A model generated the notes under the pieces. The model was given only the letters and a program-made list of their open reading frames with translations. It was not told where the DNA came from and did no database searches. A DNA stretch of 64,000 bases, taken from Vandiemenella viatica (lineage: Eukaryota > Arthropoda > Insecta > Orthoptera > Morabidae). The translations under genes were made by a program, and so were the position numbers. Where the stretch lies: NCBI GenBank assembly GCA_031002005.1, contig JARYHS010013630.1, forward strand, positions 32,079,504-32,143,503. Direction: 5' to 3'. This document shows positions 14,901-24,700 of the stretch, in pieces; the first letter of the stretch is position 1, and each line of letters begins with the position of its first letter.

Positions 14901-17900
14901 GTATAATCGCAGGTAGTAGTGGACAGAGAGAATACAATATGGTGAGTTGAAGATCATAAGATAGACGTTCAATATTGTACTGAATATTTCACGAGTAATA
15001 TCAGCTGGAAAACAAGAACTGAAGAACTAATATAAGCTGATGTATGATCGAATGGTAGCAGATAGCATACTACAGGCTAGCCAAAGCAATCTGTAAAGAA
15101 ATATGCGTTATTTTTTTTCAACAAATTCGTGCAATGAACCAGTATAACTTTATTTTGGGTATGTCTATGTGCTACTGGAACTCAATTTAAAGTATATTTT
15201 GCGTGTTTAGTTGATATTTTAATTACAGATTCTACAACATTCATTTTTGGCATAATGGACGAGCTATATTTGATCGTTTTGGTGCGTACAGAACACATAA
15301 TGGCGTCAACACCTTGCCTAGCATAATGTCCTTTCCATATGATGCTGTCCGGTCAAGGGACCACTGCCAAGTTGACTTTTATTATCTGACAAAGTGAACG
15401 CAGACATTTCTTAAACACAAATTTGTCGTTTCTCGTTAACCGGAGTTAGTATTCTGCCGTCCCTATTAAATTCAGTTACGGAGCATCATGTCAATACTCG
15501 TCTATTCCAGCGTTTCTCAACCTTTCCGGGGGGGGGGGGATATTCTCCACCCGCTCAAAACTGGTACTGACCTGATGAAATTTGCATTAACCGCTTCTTT
15601 ATAATGTTATCTTCACGTTTTGCACTCTCCTTTTTCGGAAAAGTCGCCACGAATTAAATTAAAAATGTTCATTCTTGGCTGTCCGGGTGGCACCACGTTT
15701 CGACCCTCATTCTGGGATCTTCTTCCAGGGACTGCCTTGAAGAATCAACTGACTCTGGTCGCGGAAGCCTGCGATTAAATTAAAAATGTTGAAATATGAC
15801 ATTGCAGCGCAACTAGTAGATGCCGCCGGCGCTGCGAAATTGATAATCTTTTGAAATGTTGGTTTAATCCTTTGTTGTAATATTTTCTTGTCGTTTTAGC
15901 TTCATTCCGTTGTAAAACATCGCATGAAAGTAACAGATACAAAATATTTATCCGAAATGCAGTTCAAAAAGGCTCGCCATCTTAGAATTGATATAAACAG
16001 TCAGTGATAATCGATTGCTTTCGTTGTAAACAAATGTTCAGTTTCCGAAATGGATGCTGCAGAACAAATTTCCTGTATTTTGTTTTTTATTCTTGGTCCA
16101 GACCGAATTTCAACCTAACCACGATCACTATGACAAAACGAACCTGTTTAGGTTGATATGATCCGTTTACCGATAATTTTTGTGTCATTTTTGCGGTGCT
16201 GCTAACATTTCGCCGTTGCGGAGCGTCCCACATTTCGGCATTTTTAATTTAATTCGTGGCGACTTTTCCGAAAAAGGAGCGTGCAAAACGTGAAGAGGAC
16301 GTTATAGGGAAGCAGTTAATCCAAATTTCAACAGGTCAGTACCAGTTTTGGGGTGGTGGAGAAGATCCCCCTCCACCCGATAATGTCACTGTAGGCTGTA
16401 TGCCACACTATACCACCGACCTAGATGAACAAAATAAAATTATATACACTAGACTTCAAACTTTTTTTTTTTACTTCGCCACTGTTATACCACCAACCCT
16501 ACGTCATACCTACAAGACTCTCAGAAAACACTTTAACACTTTAACGACGAAAAGACTTGTAGGGCCAGATTTTTTTCTTTGTCGTTGAAATATTCGTGAC
16601 TTTTGCAAAGTTGGGCTTACAGTTTATTATCACTTACATGCTTAACAGCACGAGTGTGGTGTCTAAAATTATAATATTCTGTCTTTGGACCAACTGAACC
16701 ATCTTCATGGACCACAGGCTGGGAAACACTGTTCTATTCGATTCCTTGATTCCTATTTGGAAAAATTATTATATCTATGCTTCCCTGTACCCAGACTCTC
16801 CGACAAAATAACCTTTCGTTCTGACTAGTATTTGTAAGGGAGCAATATTTCACTGATCGCATATTTCTAATAGATCCGGTAACCGTGTTCCTAATCTGTC
16901 TTCCAGGGAACTCACCTCAGTTTCTAAATATGATTCTAAATACCTTCGCAGGCACTTAATTTACGGTCGAAGATTGTAATATCCCGGTTTCAATTTCCTC
17001 GAAATCTCTGTACCGAGCCTAGTGGGTCAACGGTCTGGCATTCCGGAAGGACGGCTCCTTCAAAAACCTCAGAGCCAAATCCTTACGGTTCCTCTCCCGC
17101 ATCTAATGACAAGGTGTAATGGGTACCTGTCCCGGGTTGAGGTTGATGCGCAGGTTGTAGGCTCCCAGCTCCCTGGTCAGCAGCTCCTCGTAGGTCAGGT
17201 TGAAGGTGACCTTCTTCTGCGGCTCCACGTTCACAGACACCGACACCACGTTGGAGTCCCGCGCACTGAAACAGTTGTAAATGCCACTCACTTACAAACG
17301 AATCAATCTCCAGTTTCACCAAAGTAGAACATCCGATCTTTGACTAAAGATAATTTGTCTTAACGCAAGAAATCGTGTGTGAATGCGATTAGTATCACAG
17401 GTAGTGATAATTATTTTAACAGTACCGGCTCATTTATGTTCGCGAAAGCGCTAGTGTGAATGCCTCCAATCAACAGCGCTTCTAAAGTGACCAATTGTTA
17501 GGATAATTTTGGAAAAGTTGAATGTTGGACCTGAAAACACATCTGATTCAAAATTTATGATAAAAAGTGTCAAAATATTATGCAAGATACGTTCCCAGTC
17601 ACATCTTAGGTGTCAAATTGCCGTGAGAGAGAAATATAAATATCAATTTTTTTTAAGTCATTGGTAAGTGAGAAAAAAATACAGTTTTTTACAGATGACT
17701 ATATAGAAGTGTCAACTAAAATATTTTCATGCGTTAATTGGAATAAAGGAAATTGTTGCTATTATATTCTTCATAATATTGCTGTTGTGATTGCCTGTCG
17801 GTATTTATTTTCTTTATCCTCTATTTATTTACTTCTAGACCTCTGTTTATTTTAGAGGAAATAGAACCAATTTTAGGCACTTGATATCATCAAGAAAACT

Positions 17901-18801
17901 GAGTAAGTAGTAACAATCAAATGTAAACATTCCTCGTGAATAAGTTATTTCTCTTTTTCAAGCATGTTAGATTGAAATAAGAAAACTTAAAAACTGATTA
18001 GTTGCAAAATAAAGTATACAAAGCAACTCATAGAATCAGAAATAGCGCTGATGTAAAGTCTTGCTTATGAGTTCTCGGTGAGGTTACTCACACTGCTCAT
18101 TGTTTTATCGTCTGAGTGATAGTTTGAGGGACACTTGCTTGCGGTTTGCGTGCTGACCTGAGGTGTACATGCGCCGCTCCTCTGCCTCTGCTGACTGCTG
18201 ACTGGTACTCCCGCTTTGCCTCCTCCTTGCCACGCACGTACGCGCTGTATGATTGGCCGTCCATCTCGCTGAAACACAAGTCAGCCACGCATCAGTTTTA
18301 CTACGAATAATACTGACGTCCAAAGATAAAAAAATAAATCCAAATTGACACCGACTGAAAGATACGCCGAAATCAGTATAGCAATAGTGCGTGAAAAGTT
18401 AGACAAACGCGTTATTATTCAGTTTCTTTCTGTAGGAAATTTGAAACCAACAGAAATTTAAGAAAGATTTAAAACATAGTTTGGTGAGGAAATGTTTTCT
18501 CTAAATGGGTCAAACCCTTCAAAGCAGGCTGGAAACCTGCCTAGATTTAAGCGCACTGTTCACAATAGTAAACATCGACAGCAGAAACAATCTTTTTTAC
18601 TCAGTTTTCCCCGCAAAGATGGAGCCAGATTACTCACATGACAAAACCGGAAATGAAGGCGGCCTCTGGCAGCACTGCGTCGAAGGCGATCTCCTGCGCC
18701 GCGCTGGAGGGGTTGGCCACCCTGCTGGTGACGACAGTGCGCGCGAACCTGCTGCGCACGTGCGACACCACGTGCAAGCTGTACACGTCAGGACGCACAT
18801 C
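2657..18801 (-). CDS. Inter-alpha-trypsin inhibitor heavy chain-like gene (partial; nine exons)
   Basis: Nine exons, read from 18801 down to 2657, join into about 568 codons with the order typical of ITIH proteins: a VIT domain (first five exons) and then a von Willebrand A domain (next three exons and the start of the last). The VWA begins KHVVFVLDTSGSMSGRK, which carries the DxSxS metal-ion site; the later metal-site loops are visible as NGATYMFAAL and LLTDGEPN. Vertebrate members are secreted plasma and matrix proteins that can become linked to chondroitin sulfate and hyaluronan; the role of insect members is less clear and is not shown here. No signal-peptide exon was found upstream, and the C-terminal ITI_HC_C region would lie left of the window. 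Exons are strongly GC-rich while introns are AT-rich and full of transposons. Phases match at all joins except 12825/10542. Other VIT+VWA proteins (for example VWA5A-like) are less likely because the exon order and motifs follow ITIH. Confidence 0.9.
3230..3640 (-). mobile_element. Non-LTR retrotransposon 3' end (CR1/L2-like), fragment
   Basis: On the minus strand a frame contains TGDEAWKDIAIAM and then GVRDWNELPREMMNNLPKTF. The pattern 'DWN.LP.....P.TF' is typical of the extreme C terminus of reverse transcriptases from CR1/L2/jockey-type elements. Downstream on the minus strand the sequence ends in a simple AATTA-type tail at about 3241-3270. The same tail, in opposite orientation, occurs at 57955-58046. 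The surrounding 151-codon open frame fuses this remnant to a SINE and is not a real gene. Confidence 0.7.
3640..3812 (-). mobile_element. tRNA-derived SINE, 5' part (minus strand)
   Basis: The reverse complement contains CGCATTCGGGAGGACGGAGG and, further on, a body with AGTTTTCCCCAAATCACTCC and GGATGGTTCTTTCGAAAGG, matching the SINE at 56393-56692. Its B-box region is degenerate. It abuts the plus-strand SINE at 3813-4065 head to head. Confidence 0.65.
3813..4065 (+). mobile_element. tRNA-derived SINE with poly(A) tail
   Basis: The sequence carries CGCATTCGGGAGGACAACGG followed by the B-box-like GGTTCGAATCCCC, the body with GCGAATGCCAGGATGCTT, and a tail of about 24 A ending near 4065. It belongs to the same family as the copies at 18826-19000, 34375-34545, 37940-38060 and 56393-56692. 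The A-box end is degraded. Confidence 0.8.
4066..5990. other. Intronic AT-rich sequence, nothing recognised
   Basis: Part of the long intron between the ITIH exons at 7642-8009 and 2657-2938. I see only A/T runs and no convincing coding, RNA or transposon signal. Confidence 0.5.
5995..6290 (-). mobile_element. Non-LTR (RTE-like) 3' end fragment
   Basis: On the minus strand the sequence encodes RRPRG, a stop codon, then PRKRW, which is a broken form of the 'RPRGRPRKRW' block found near the end of many RTE-type endonuclease-reverse transcriptases. It is followed by a short untranslated end with GCGGGATAAATGCTAGG and a (GAA)n tail. It lies inside an ITIH intron. Confidence 0.6.
6450..7560. mobile_element. 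Possible DNA-transposon remnant with inverted ends
   Basis: The left end (GCATATCTAGTGTTGAATAA, then T and A runs) and the reverse complement of the right end (ATATGCATAGTGTTACAAAT, then similar runs) resemble each other imperfectly, suggesting an inverted-repeat element of about 1.1 kb. Internal frames up to 92 codons have no recognisable transposase motif. The low-complexity T/A runs make the similarity weak evidence. Confidence 0.3.
7642..8009 (-). CDS. ITIH-like exon: C-terminal half of the VWA domain
   Basis: The exon has 368 nt: two bases completing a split codon, then 122 codons. The acceptor is CCCCCGCAG, preceded by a pyrimidine stretch, and the donor is CAG|GTCTGT. The split codon joins with the last G of the exon at 8889-9048 to give Ala, producing NGATYMFAALSTG across the junction. 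It encodes TLLVLLTDGEPNGD, with the third metal-site loop of the VWA fold, then FGTGADFGFLRRLALRNGG and FYRQIASPLLSDVNF, all matching the ITIH pattern. Confidence 0.93.
8889..9048 (-). CDS. ITIH-like exon: middle of the VWA domain
   Basis: 53 codons plus one base, starting in phase 0 after the acceptor GACAG and ending at GGAG|GTGATT. It encodes WHPGVPLDYDFDF and later RENIDLAKQSVSSFQANG, corresponding to the ITIH block between the first and second metal-site loops. A tandem-repeat element (9127-9945) lies in the intron just upstream. Confidence 0.92.
9127..9945 (+). repeat. CTAG-headed element with ~180 bp tandem units
   Basis: The element begins at about 9127 with CTAGCTGCTGCCCACGACT. It then has about four tandem units of 170-190 bp, each opening with a variant of GTGAAATATAGGGACACAC (about 9198, 9388, 9562, 9748 and 9917) and containing 'CAACCACCATATCTCCCACA' and 'AGCTACCGACATG' blocks. 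It ends in a short (CA)n run at about 9930-9945. It lies in an ITIH intron. The head resembles a widespread insect repeat start, but I cannot assign the family. Confidence 0.75.
10339..10542 (-). CDS. ITIH-like exon: start of the VWA domain (MIDAS)
   Basis: 68 codons, phase 0 at both ends as read, between the acceptor TTGTGCAG and the donor CAG|GTCAGT. It encodes DDGYFVHFYSP, the strongly conserved ITIH strand before the VWA, then KHVVFVLDTSGSMSGRK with the metal-binding DxSxS, and ILDELNEGDTFSLVPF. The 5' phase does not match the end of the preceding exon (12825, one base over), so a small exon supplying 3n+2 bases is probably missing between them. Confidence 0.92.
10543..12824. other. Intron, nothing recognised
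   Basis: This is the intron between two ITIH exons. It is AT-rich with scattered short open frames lacking family motifs. The segment 11861-11995 is more GC-rich but has no recognisable content. Any microexon needed to fix the reading phase would be here. Confidence 0.4.
12825..12986 (-). CDS. ITIH-like exon: end of the VIT domain
   Basis: Two bases, 53 codons and one base. The acceptor is GATCGTAG and the donor is ACTG|GTAAGG. The two leading bases complete AGC (Ser) with the previous exon, giving MQDNSSNPLAHVE. It encodes TVRWAPTTEQQQQLREEG (a short polyglutamine from CAG repeats) and GQLVVSYDVDH, the ITIH 'g.L.v.YDV.r' motif that precedes the VWA domain. The final single base does not fit the next recognised exon. 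Confidence 0.9.
12987..14427. other. Intron, nothing recognised
   Basis: AT-rich intron between two ITIH exons with no recognised repeat or coding segment. Confidence 0.45.
14428..14542 (-). CDS. ITIH-like exon: VIT domain
   Basis: 38 codons plus one base, phase 0 at the start (acceptor TGTCGCAG) and ending A|GTAAGT. It encodes LVNDLSVEVHINETSPITRL and VPSLQESNEI, matching the ITIH stretch after 'PGQLV..l.V.v.I.E'. This exon is too short to stand out as an open frame; it was found by extending the ITIH pattern between its neighbours. Confidence 0.9.
15523..15667 (+). repeat. Left arm of internal inverted repeat
   Basis: Contains AAAACTGGTACTGACCTG and CTTTTTCGGAAAAGTCGCC, mirrored by the right arm at 16236-16375. 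It begins with a run of about a dozen G. Confidence 0.8.
16236..16375 (-). repeat. Right arm of internal inverted repeat
   Basis: Reverse complement of 15523-15667 with scattered mismatches; contains GGCGACTTTTCCGAAAAAGG and CAGGTCAGTACCAGTTTTGG. Confidence 0.8.
17127..17265 (-). CDS. ITIH-like exon: VIT domain
   Basis: One base plus 46 codons. The acceptor is CTGTTTCAG and the donor is GGACAG|GTACCC. The leading T completes AGT (Ser) with the previous exon, giving HLSARDSN across the join. It encodes SVSVNVEPQKKVTFNLTYEE and LGAYNLRINLNPGQ, the most diagnostic ITIH VIT block ('F.LtYeeLL.R.lg.Yel...v.PGQ'). Confidence 0.94.
18158..18268 (-). CDS. ITIH-like exon: VIT domain
   Basis: One base, 36 codons and two bases. 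The acceptor is TGTTTCAG and the donor is CTCAG|GTCAGC. It encodes EMDGQSYSAYVRGKEEAKRE and YQSAVSRG, the ITIH pattern 'DGk.Y.g.v..ke.Ak..Y..Avs.G'. Both splice joins preserve the frame. Confidence 0.93.
18638..18801 (-). CDS. ITIH-like exon: start of the VIT domain (first exon found)
   Basis: 54 codons plus two bases, phase 0 at the start after the acceptor CCTGCAG, with donor AT|GTGAGT. It encodes VVSHVRSRFARTVVTSRVAN and AQEIAFDAVLPEAAFISGF, the ITIH opening 's.v..R.a.T.v.s...N....a.e..F...lP..AFI..F'. The signal peptide and any propeptide must come from an exon further upstream (higher coordinates), which I could not identify in the window. Confidence 0.93.
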
Positions 18802-18825
18802 CTGCAGGCAACAAACACAGTAAAT

Positions 18826-19000
18826 AACGCTCTGGCCTCACGACACGGCCTCGAATTCAAATCCGGCCATCCAGATTACGGTTTCTCACAATCACTCCAT
18901 ATGAATGCCGGGATGGTTCCTACAGAAGGAATGATGTGGCCGAATACTTTGCCCCTATTCTTCCTCAATGTCGACGAGGCGTAAGGCCATAAGCAAATAA
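18826..19000 (+). mobile_element. tRNA-derived SINE, 5'-truncated
   Basis: It carries TCGAATTCAAATCCGGCC in place of the B box and the family body GAATGCCGGGATGGTTCC with GTCGACGAGGCGTAAGGCC, ending in an A/T-rich (TAA)n-like tail. It lies directly upstream of the first visible ITIH exon. Confidence 0.7.
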
Positions 19001-19317
19001 TAATAATTTTACGTGCCTGGATCTTTTGTTCCAAGCATGCCTCTCTTCGTTAGATCCATTAAGTTACGCAATTTCAATGTAAAACTTCTTTCTTATTATG
19101 AAATTAAACATTCAGAAGAAACTCCTTCTAGTCTAACTTAGTACGATTTACTTTTAGGGAGACAATTTTGAATTCGGTAATGACTCAACTCATTGTGTCA
19201 TCCATTTACAGATGACCACGGACAATTAATTAAATGTATGCGCCATTGCGGGTAAAATAGGCCGTAATTAAATCGTGTATATGATACTATAATATCAACT
19301 ACTGAATATAATTTTCT

Positions 19318-20260
19318 AAGCCCATTCACACACCTCGATAGCTATTGGCTCGAGGATAGTGACATCACGCTCTAGCCCAAGCGAAAGTTAAAAGCGACCA
19401 GAGATATTATTAGAAGAATTCGACGTTATTTCCACAATTTAACAGCTAAGCAACTGCTAACAAATTAATTTCCATAATACGTTAATTTAGTTTGATTTTC
19501 GTAGCATTTCATACTTAAAAAATAGTCGGTTGAAAAAATGTGCAGCTGGTTTTCAGTAACAAAAAATAACTTTAAAAAACTTAAATTGCTGATGGTCTCT
19601 TCTGTAACCACGTACGCCAATGTCATTTCAACCTAGGCTAAATTTCAGTTTAATTAAAACTTCCGCTAATATTGCTGCGTGACCAAAGTTTATACATTAC
19701 GGTTTATTTCCTTTTTACGTATTTTATCTTTTCTTAATGGTCTTTGAACATGATCGATTTACGTGAGTTATTACGTTATTTAGAGCGGCTATTAGACCAA
19801 ATATATTACCGAATCGAGTATTCAGACAATTAATTTCTTTGGTTTTGATTAGCAATTTAATAATCTTGACTCTGTATTAAATTCTCTGGCCGTTACGGAC
19901 ACTATGACCAAAGATTACATTATGAATATTTGCTCAGCCTAAATAAAAAGAAGTGATGGTTTCGAAGAAACTGCGCACTCCCTTTAAACAGAAGCTCTTC
20001 CAGTTTTGCAGAGTGGACTTTTAGGATCACATAAAAGTCAAGATTGTATCTCAGGAAGTTAGAGTCTAGCAACCTCTCCCTTTGAAACAATTATGCTATA
20101 GCGCGATCGTCTCTGTCCGTGTTTAATACGTTTATCAATACTTCTGAGTTCTTCAAGCTCAAGAGATTTGAAACATAGGTAAAGATAGGTAAAGATCGTA
20201 TTTGACCAGATCAGGTCAACCTTTCATAATTTTTTACCCTAAAAACTGAAATTATTCTAG
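19318..20260 (+). repeat. Unknown ~0.9 kb interspersed repeat, copy A
   Basis: The sequence starts around CACACACCTCGATAGCTATTGG and is similar to 36440-37155 (same strand) and to 29590-30520 (opposite strand). No long reading frame and no obvious terminal repeats are visible, so the class is unknown. Confidence 0.75.
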
Positions 20261-20639
20261 ACCCGCGACGATATCCAAAAAACAGTCACGGGTTTACACT
20301 AGTTAAATAATAAATTTATGCTTAATAAGAAAAAGGCTATTGCAACTGTAGTTGGAATTTTTGTTTATTTCGGACTCGTTTCATCGAGGAATCTTCGGCG
20401 ATACAGTGTTTTATTATAATATGAAACTTGCAGAAAGTGTCATTCTTCTCAGCACAGCTGTTGGTGAGTTTCATTGTACGTATCTCTCCCAACGAAATGT
20501 TAACGTATCCTTCACATGGTGCAAAGTGTCTGCACGTTCAAGGCTTAAATGAAAGATTTATGGAATAAAAATTCGACCATTGCTTAAAGATGGGCAGAGC
20601 AGCTGACAGTGGTTCAGATATCATATTGGTCTTGGATCT

Positions 20640-21110
20640 TGAAATCACCTCAAAGGGGAATCAAAAATCATAAACTGCAGGAGCAAACGAAAGCCACTGC
20701 ACTGAAGAACCAAAGGGTATCCCGAGACTGCGTTATTCCATAGAAAATATAAGTAGTTTTGCATGAATAAAATATTCCGGAGGTAAAATAGTCTTCAAGT
20801 TTGATTTCCAGGTGAGGACTGTTCAAAGAAGAGTCATCAGAATTGATAGCACGACCGTTCTACGAGTTGGAGCGTGGAGAGGAGGAAGTCTGAATACGAC
20901 AGGTAGATTAAAGAACTTAAGAGGAAGGTGTAAGCGATTCATTTCGATGTGCTCGAATTACTCAAATTAAAGGAAAGAATGCGCATGACTTTTAGTCCGG
21001 AGAATAGAATAGTAGAAAGAAGCAAATTCTGTAGGGAATTTCGGCCTACGAGAAAGAAACGAACGAGGAAGCAAGGTGCTGCAATATTAAGAAAAATATC
21101 AAATAATCAT
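20640..21110 (+). mobile_element. Degraded RTE-like 5' fragment
   Basis: Similar to the intact-looking copy at 39520-40220: it shares AAATATTCCGGAGGTAAAAT, a 'CGAGTTGGAGCGTGGAGAGG' stretch (VGAWN region of the endonuclease) and later GAAAGAAACGAACGAGGAAG. It has internal deletions and broken frames. Confidence 0.65.
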
Positions 21111-21790
21111 ATACTCATATAATCTATTCAGAACGGCTAAGTACAGATCCAGTCCTTAACCGCATATAATACCCCGACTTCTGACCGCAATTACTAAACG
21201 CATGGTACTTGAACAAAATAAAACCACCACCGTAATACCAAAAATATTGTAATTTCCTTATGTTATAATTAATTATACGTAAGTACTATCGATAAAACCT
21301 ATGTAAAATCTTGATTATTGATGTTTGTTCATAATTTCTGTTTATTCTGAGACTTCGTATAAGATGGTCTTTGTCTCCCCAGCACTTTCTCTTTCCGATT
21401 AAGCTAATAAGTAAATTTCAAAACCTGGTCCATCTTTACCCTTTCCTAAATATCTTTCTGCACCTACCATTTCACAAATGATTTAATTTTTTAATATGTG
21501 TCTTTATTAGCAGTCTTCCGGTAGCAAAATTTCCAATGCCTTCTCTTTTTTTAGATTATGACTGATTTCCCCTGATTATTCGCTACTTTTACAATAGCGA
21601 TCAGTTTCATACAGTATATATTACAGTTAACTTTAAAAAATGTAAACAGTTTGTACCAAAAAAACAAATGTAATAATGCATTCTACTTGTTTCCCTTCCA
21701 TATTTGTAACCATTTTTTCTCTTTCACCCGTGTTTGCATTTGCCATCGCTGTGCTTTTTTCCATTTTTATTTTTTACTTTTTATTATTTA

Positions 21791-24700
21791 CTAGACGACC
21801 CGTGCGAAAATTTCGCGAATAAAATGCGATGAATAGCGAGGTTGAATGCTTGTAATAAAATGAAAAGTAGAACCGTACTTTTGTAGCAATTCTTTTTTTC
21901 AGTGCAATAGATACGCATCAAAATACTTGCAACATATTATGAAACAGTTAGGAAAATTTGAAACACTCTGTATTTACGCCAAACTGTCACTGACCTTAAC
22001 AGAATACAACCAACCTGAACAAAATGCACACAACATATCTGTGATATTTGTTGCTGTGCGAATAAAATGTGTACATTGGAATTGTATAGCAAAACGAAAG
22101 TATTTCCATAACAGAAAAAATGGCTTGTAATAATAATAATAATAATAAACACGCTGTAGAAATATTATTGATACTTTTCCCTTTAAGGGTCGAATTCCAA
22201 AAAAAAATCTTTTATAAAATATGGTGTGACAAAAGCAGCCACCTTACTCTTTAAAATTATACCTCATTTATCGATTTCGGTTAGTTATCAACCGAAATAA
22301 AAATAAAAAAAAAATCAAGAAATTATGATATTTTTTCCCCTTAAGGGTTAAATGAATTTGGAGAAAGTTTTTCTTAAAATATGATGTGATCAAAGAGGAT
22401 AATTTATATTTAAAACGTTACCTCTTTTATCAATTTCGGTTGGGTATCAAGGGAAATAAATAGCTCGTGACAGAAAAATGCGTTGTAGAAATATGAATAC
22501 TTTTGCTCTTCTAAGAATACAATTTTGAAAAATTTATTTCTTAAAATGTGGTTTAACGGAACCTAAGACCCTACGAAGACCTCAATCTTTAAAATGAAAC
22601 CTCGTTTATCATTTTGTTTAACTATCAAAGGAGATAAATGACTCGAGACGCAAAAAAAGGCATTTTAGAAATACTGATATTTATACCCTTTAATTGAATT
22701 TTAAAATGTGACGTTACCACAGCGGAAACCTTAATTTTTAGAATGATACCACATTTATCTATTTCGGTTAGATATTAATGGAAATAAATGGCTCGTGACA
22801 CAAAAATGCGTTGTAGAACCATTTATACTTTTTCCCTTTCAGGTTGAATTCCAAAAACATTCTTTCTTAAAATATGTCACCAAAGATGAGACATTACTCC
22901 TCATAATCCTACTTCATTTATCGATTTTTATTAAATATCCATGGAGATAAATGGCTCGAGACACAAAAAACACATTTTAGAAAAATTGACATTTTTGCCC
23001 TTTGAGGGTCGAATTACGAAAAATTCCTTTCTTAAAATACAATGTTACCACGGCGGAAACCTTAGTCTTTAATATGATACCTCATTTATCTATATCGGTT
23101 ATATATCAAGGGAGATAAATAGCTCGTGACATAAAAATGCGTTATAGAAAAATTTAGACTTTTTCCCTTTAAAGGTTGAATTTCAAAAACATTCTTTCTT
23201 AAAATATCATGTCACAAAGCTGAGACATTACTCCACATAATCTTACTTGCTTTATCGATTTTGGTTACATATCCAGGGAGATATATGGCTCAAGGCACAA
23301 AAAAACGCATTTTACAAATATTGACCTTTTTGCCCTTTAAGGGTCGAATTCCGAAAACTTCATTTCTTAAAATATTATGTGACCAAAGTGGAGACCATAT
23401 GCTTTAAAATGGCACCTCATTCATTGATTTCGGTTAAGTATGAAGGAAGATACAGGCTTGTGACAAAAAAATACCTTATAGAAATAATATATACTAGACG
23501 ACCCGTGCGAAAATTTCGCGAATAAAATGCGATGAATAGTGAGGTTGAATATAATGTCACCAAGTTCACGAAAAATTCCTTTCTTAGAATATACTGTTAA
23601 CACGGCGGAAACCTTAGTCTTTAATACGATATGTCATTTATCTATATCGATTAGATACCAAGGGAAATATAAGGTTCGTGACACAAAAATACGTTTTAGA
23701 ACAATTTATACTTTTTCCCTTTAATAGTTGAATTGCAAACACTTCTTTCTTAAAAAATGATGTCATTAAAGCTGAGACATTATTCCTCACAATCGTACTT
23801 GATTTATCGATTTTGGATAGATATCAAGGGAGATAAGTGGCTCGAGACACAAAAAACGCATTTTAGAAAAATTGACTTTTTGGCCTTTTATGGGTCGAAT
23901 TACGAAAAATTCCTTTCTTAAAATATAATGTTACCACGGCGGAGACCTTATTCTTTAATATGATACCTCATTTATCTATATCGGTTAGATATTAAGGGAG
24001 ATAAATCGCTCGTGACACAAAAATGCGTTATAGAAAAATTTATACTTTTTCCCTTTAAGGGTTGAATTCCAAACACATTCTTTCTTAAAATATGATGTCA
24101 CAAAGTTGAGACATTACTCCTCATAATCCTACCCCATTTATCGATTTTGGTTAGATATCCAGGGAGATAAATGGCTCGAGATACAAAAAACGCATTTTAG
24201 AAAAAGTGACACTTTTTCCGTATAAGGGTCGAATTACGAAAAATTCCTTTCTTAAAATACAATGTTACCACGGCGGAAACCTTAGTCTTTAATATGATAC
24301 CTCATTTATCTATATCGGTTATATATCAAGGGAGATAAATAGCTCGTGACATAAAAATGCGTTATAGAAAAATTTATACTTTTTCCCTTTAAAGGTTGAA
24401 TTTCAAAAACATTCTTTCTTAAAATATCATGTCACAAAGCTGAGACATTACTCCACATAATCTTACTTGCTTTATCGATTTTGGTTACATATCCAGGGAG
24501 ATATATGGCTCAAGGCACAAAAAACGCATTTTACAAATATTGACCTTTTTGCCCTTTAAGGGTCGAATTCCGAAAACTTCATTTCTTAAAATATTATGTG
24601 ACCAAAGTGGAGACCATATGCTTTAAAATGGCACCTCATTCATTGATTTCGGTTAAGTATGAAGGAAGATACAGGCTTGTGACAAAAAATACCTTATAGA

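Larger units (their letters stand above)
15508..16731. mobile_element. Non-autonomous hAT-like DNA transposon with internal fold-back
   Basis: The left end CAGCGTTTCTCAACC and the reverse complement of the right end, CAGTGTTTCCCAGCC, match at 12 of 15 bases and have the form common at hAT termini. The flanks are GTCTATTC (15500-15507) and TTCTATTC (16732-16739), an 8-bp target duplication with one mismatch, as expected for hAT. Inside, about 15523-15667 and about 16236-16375 are long inverted copies of each other. No transposase frame is present. Confidence 0.8.
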
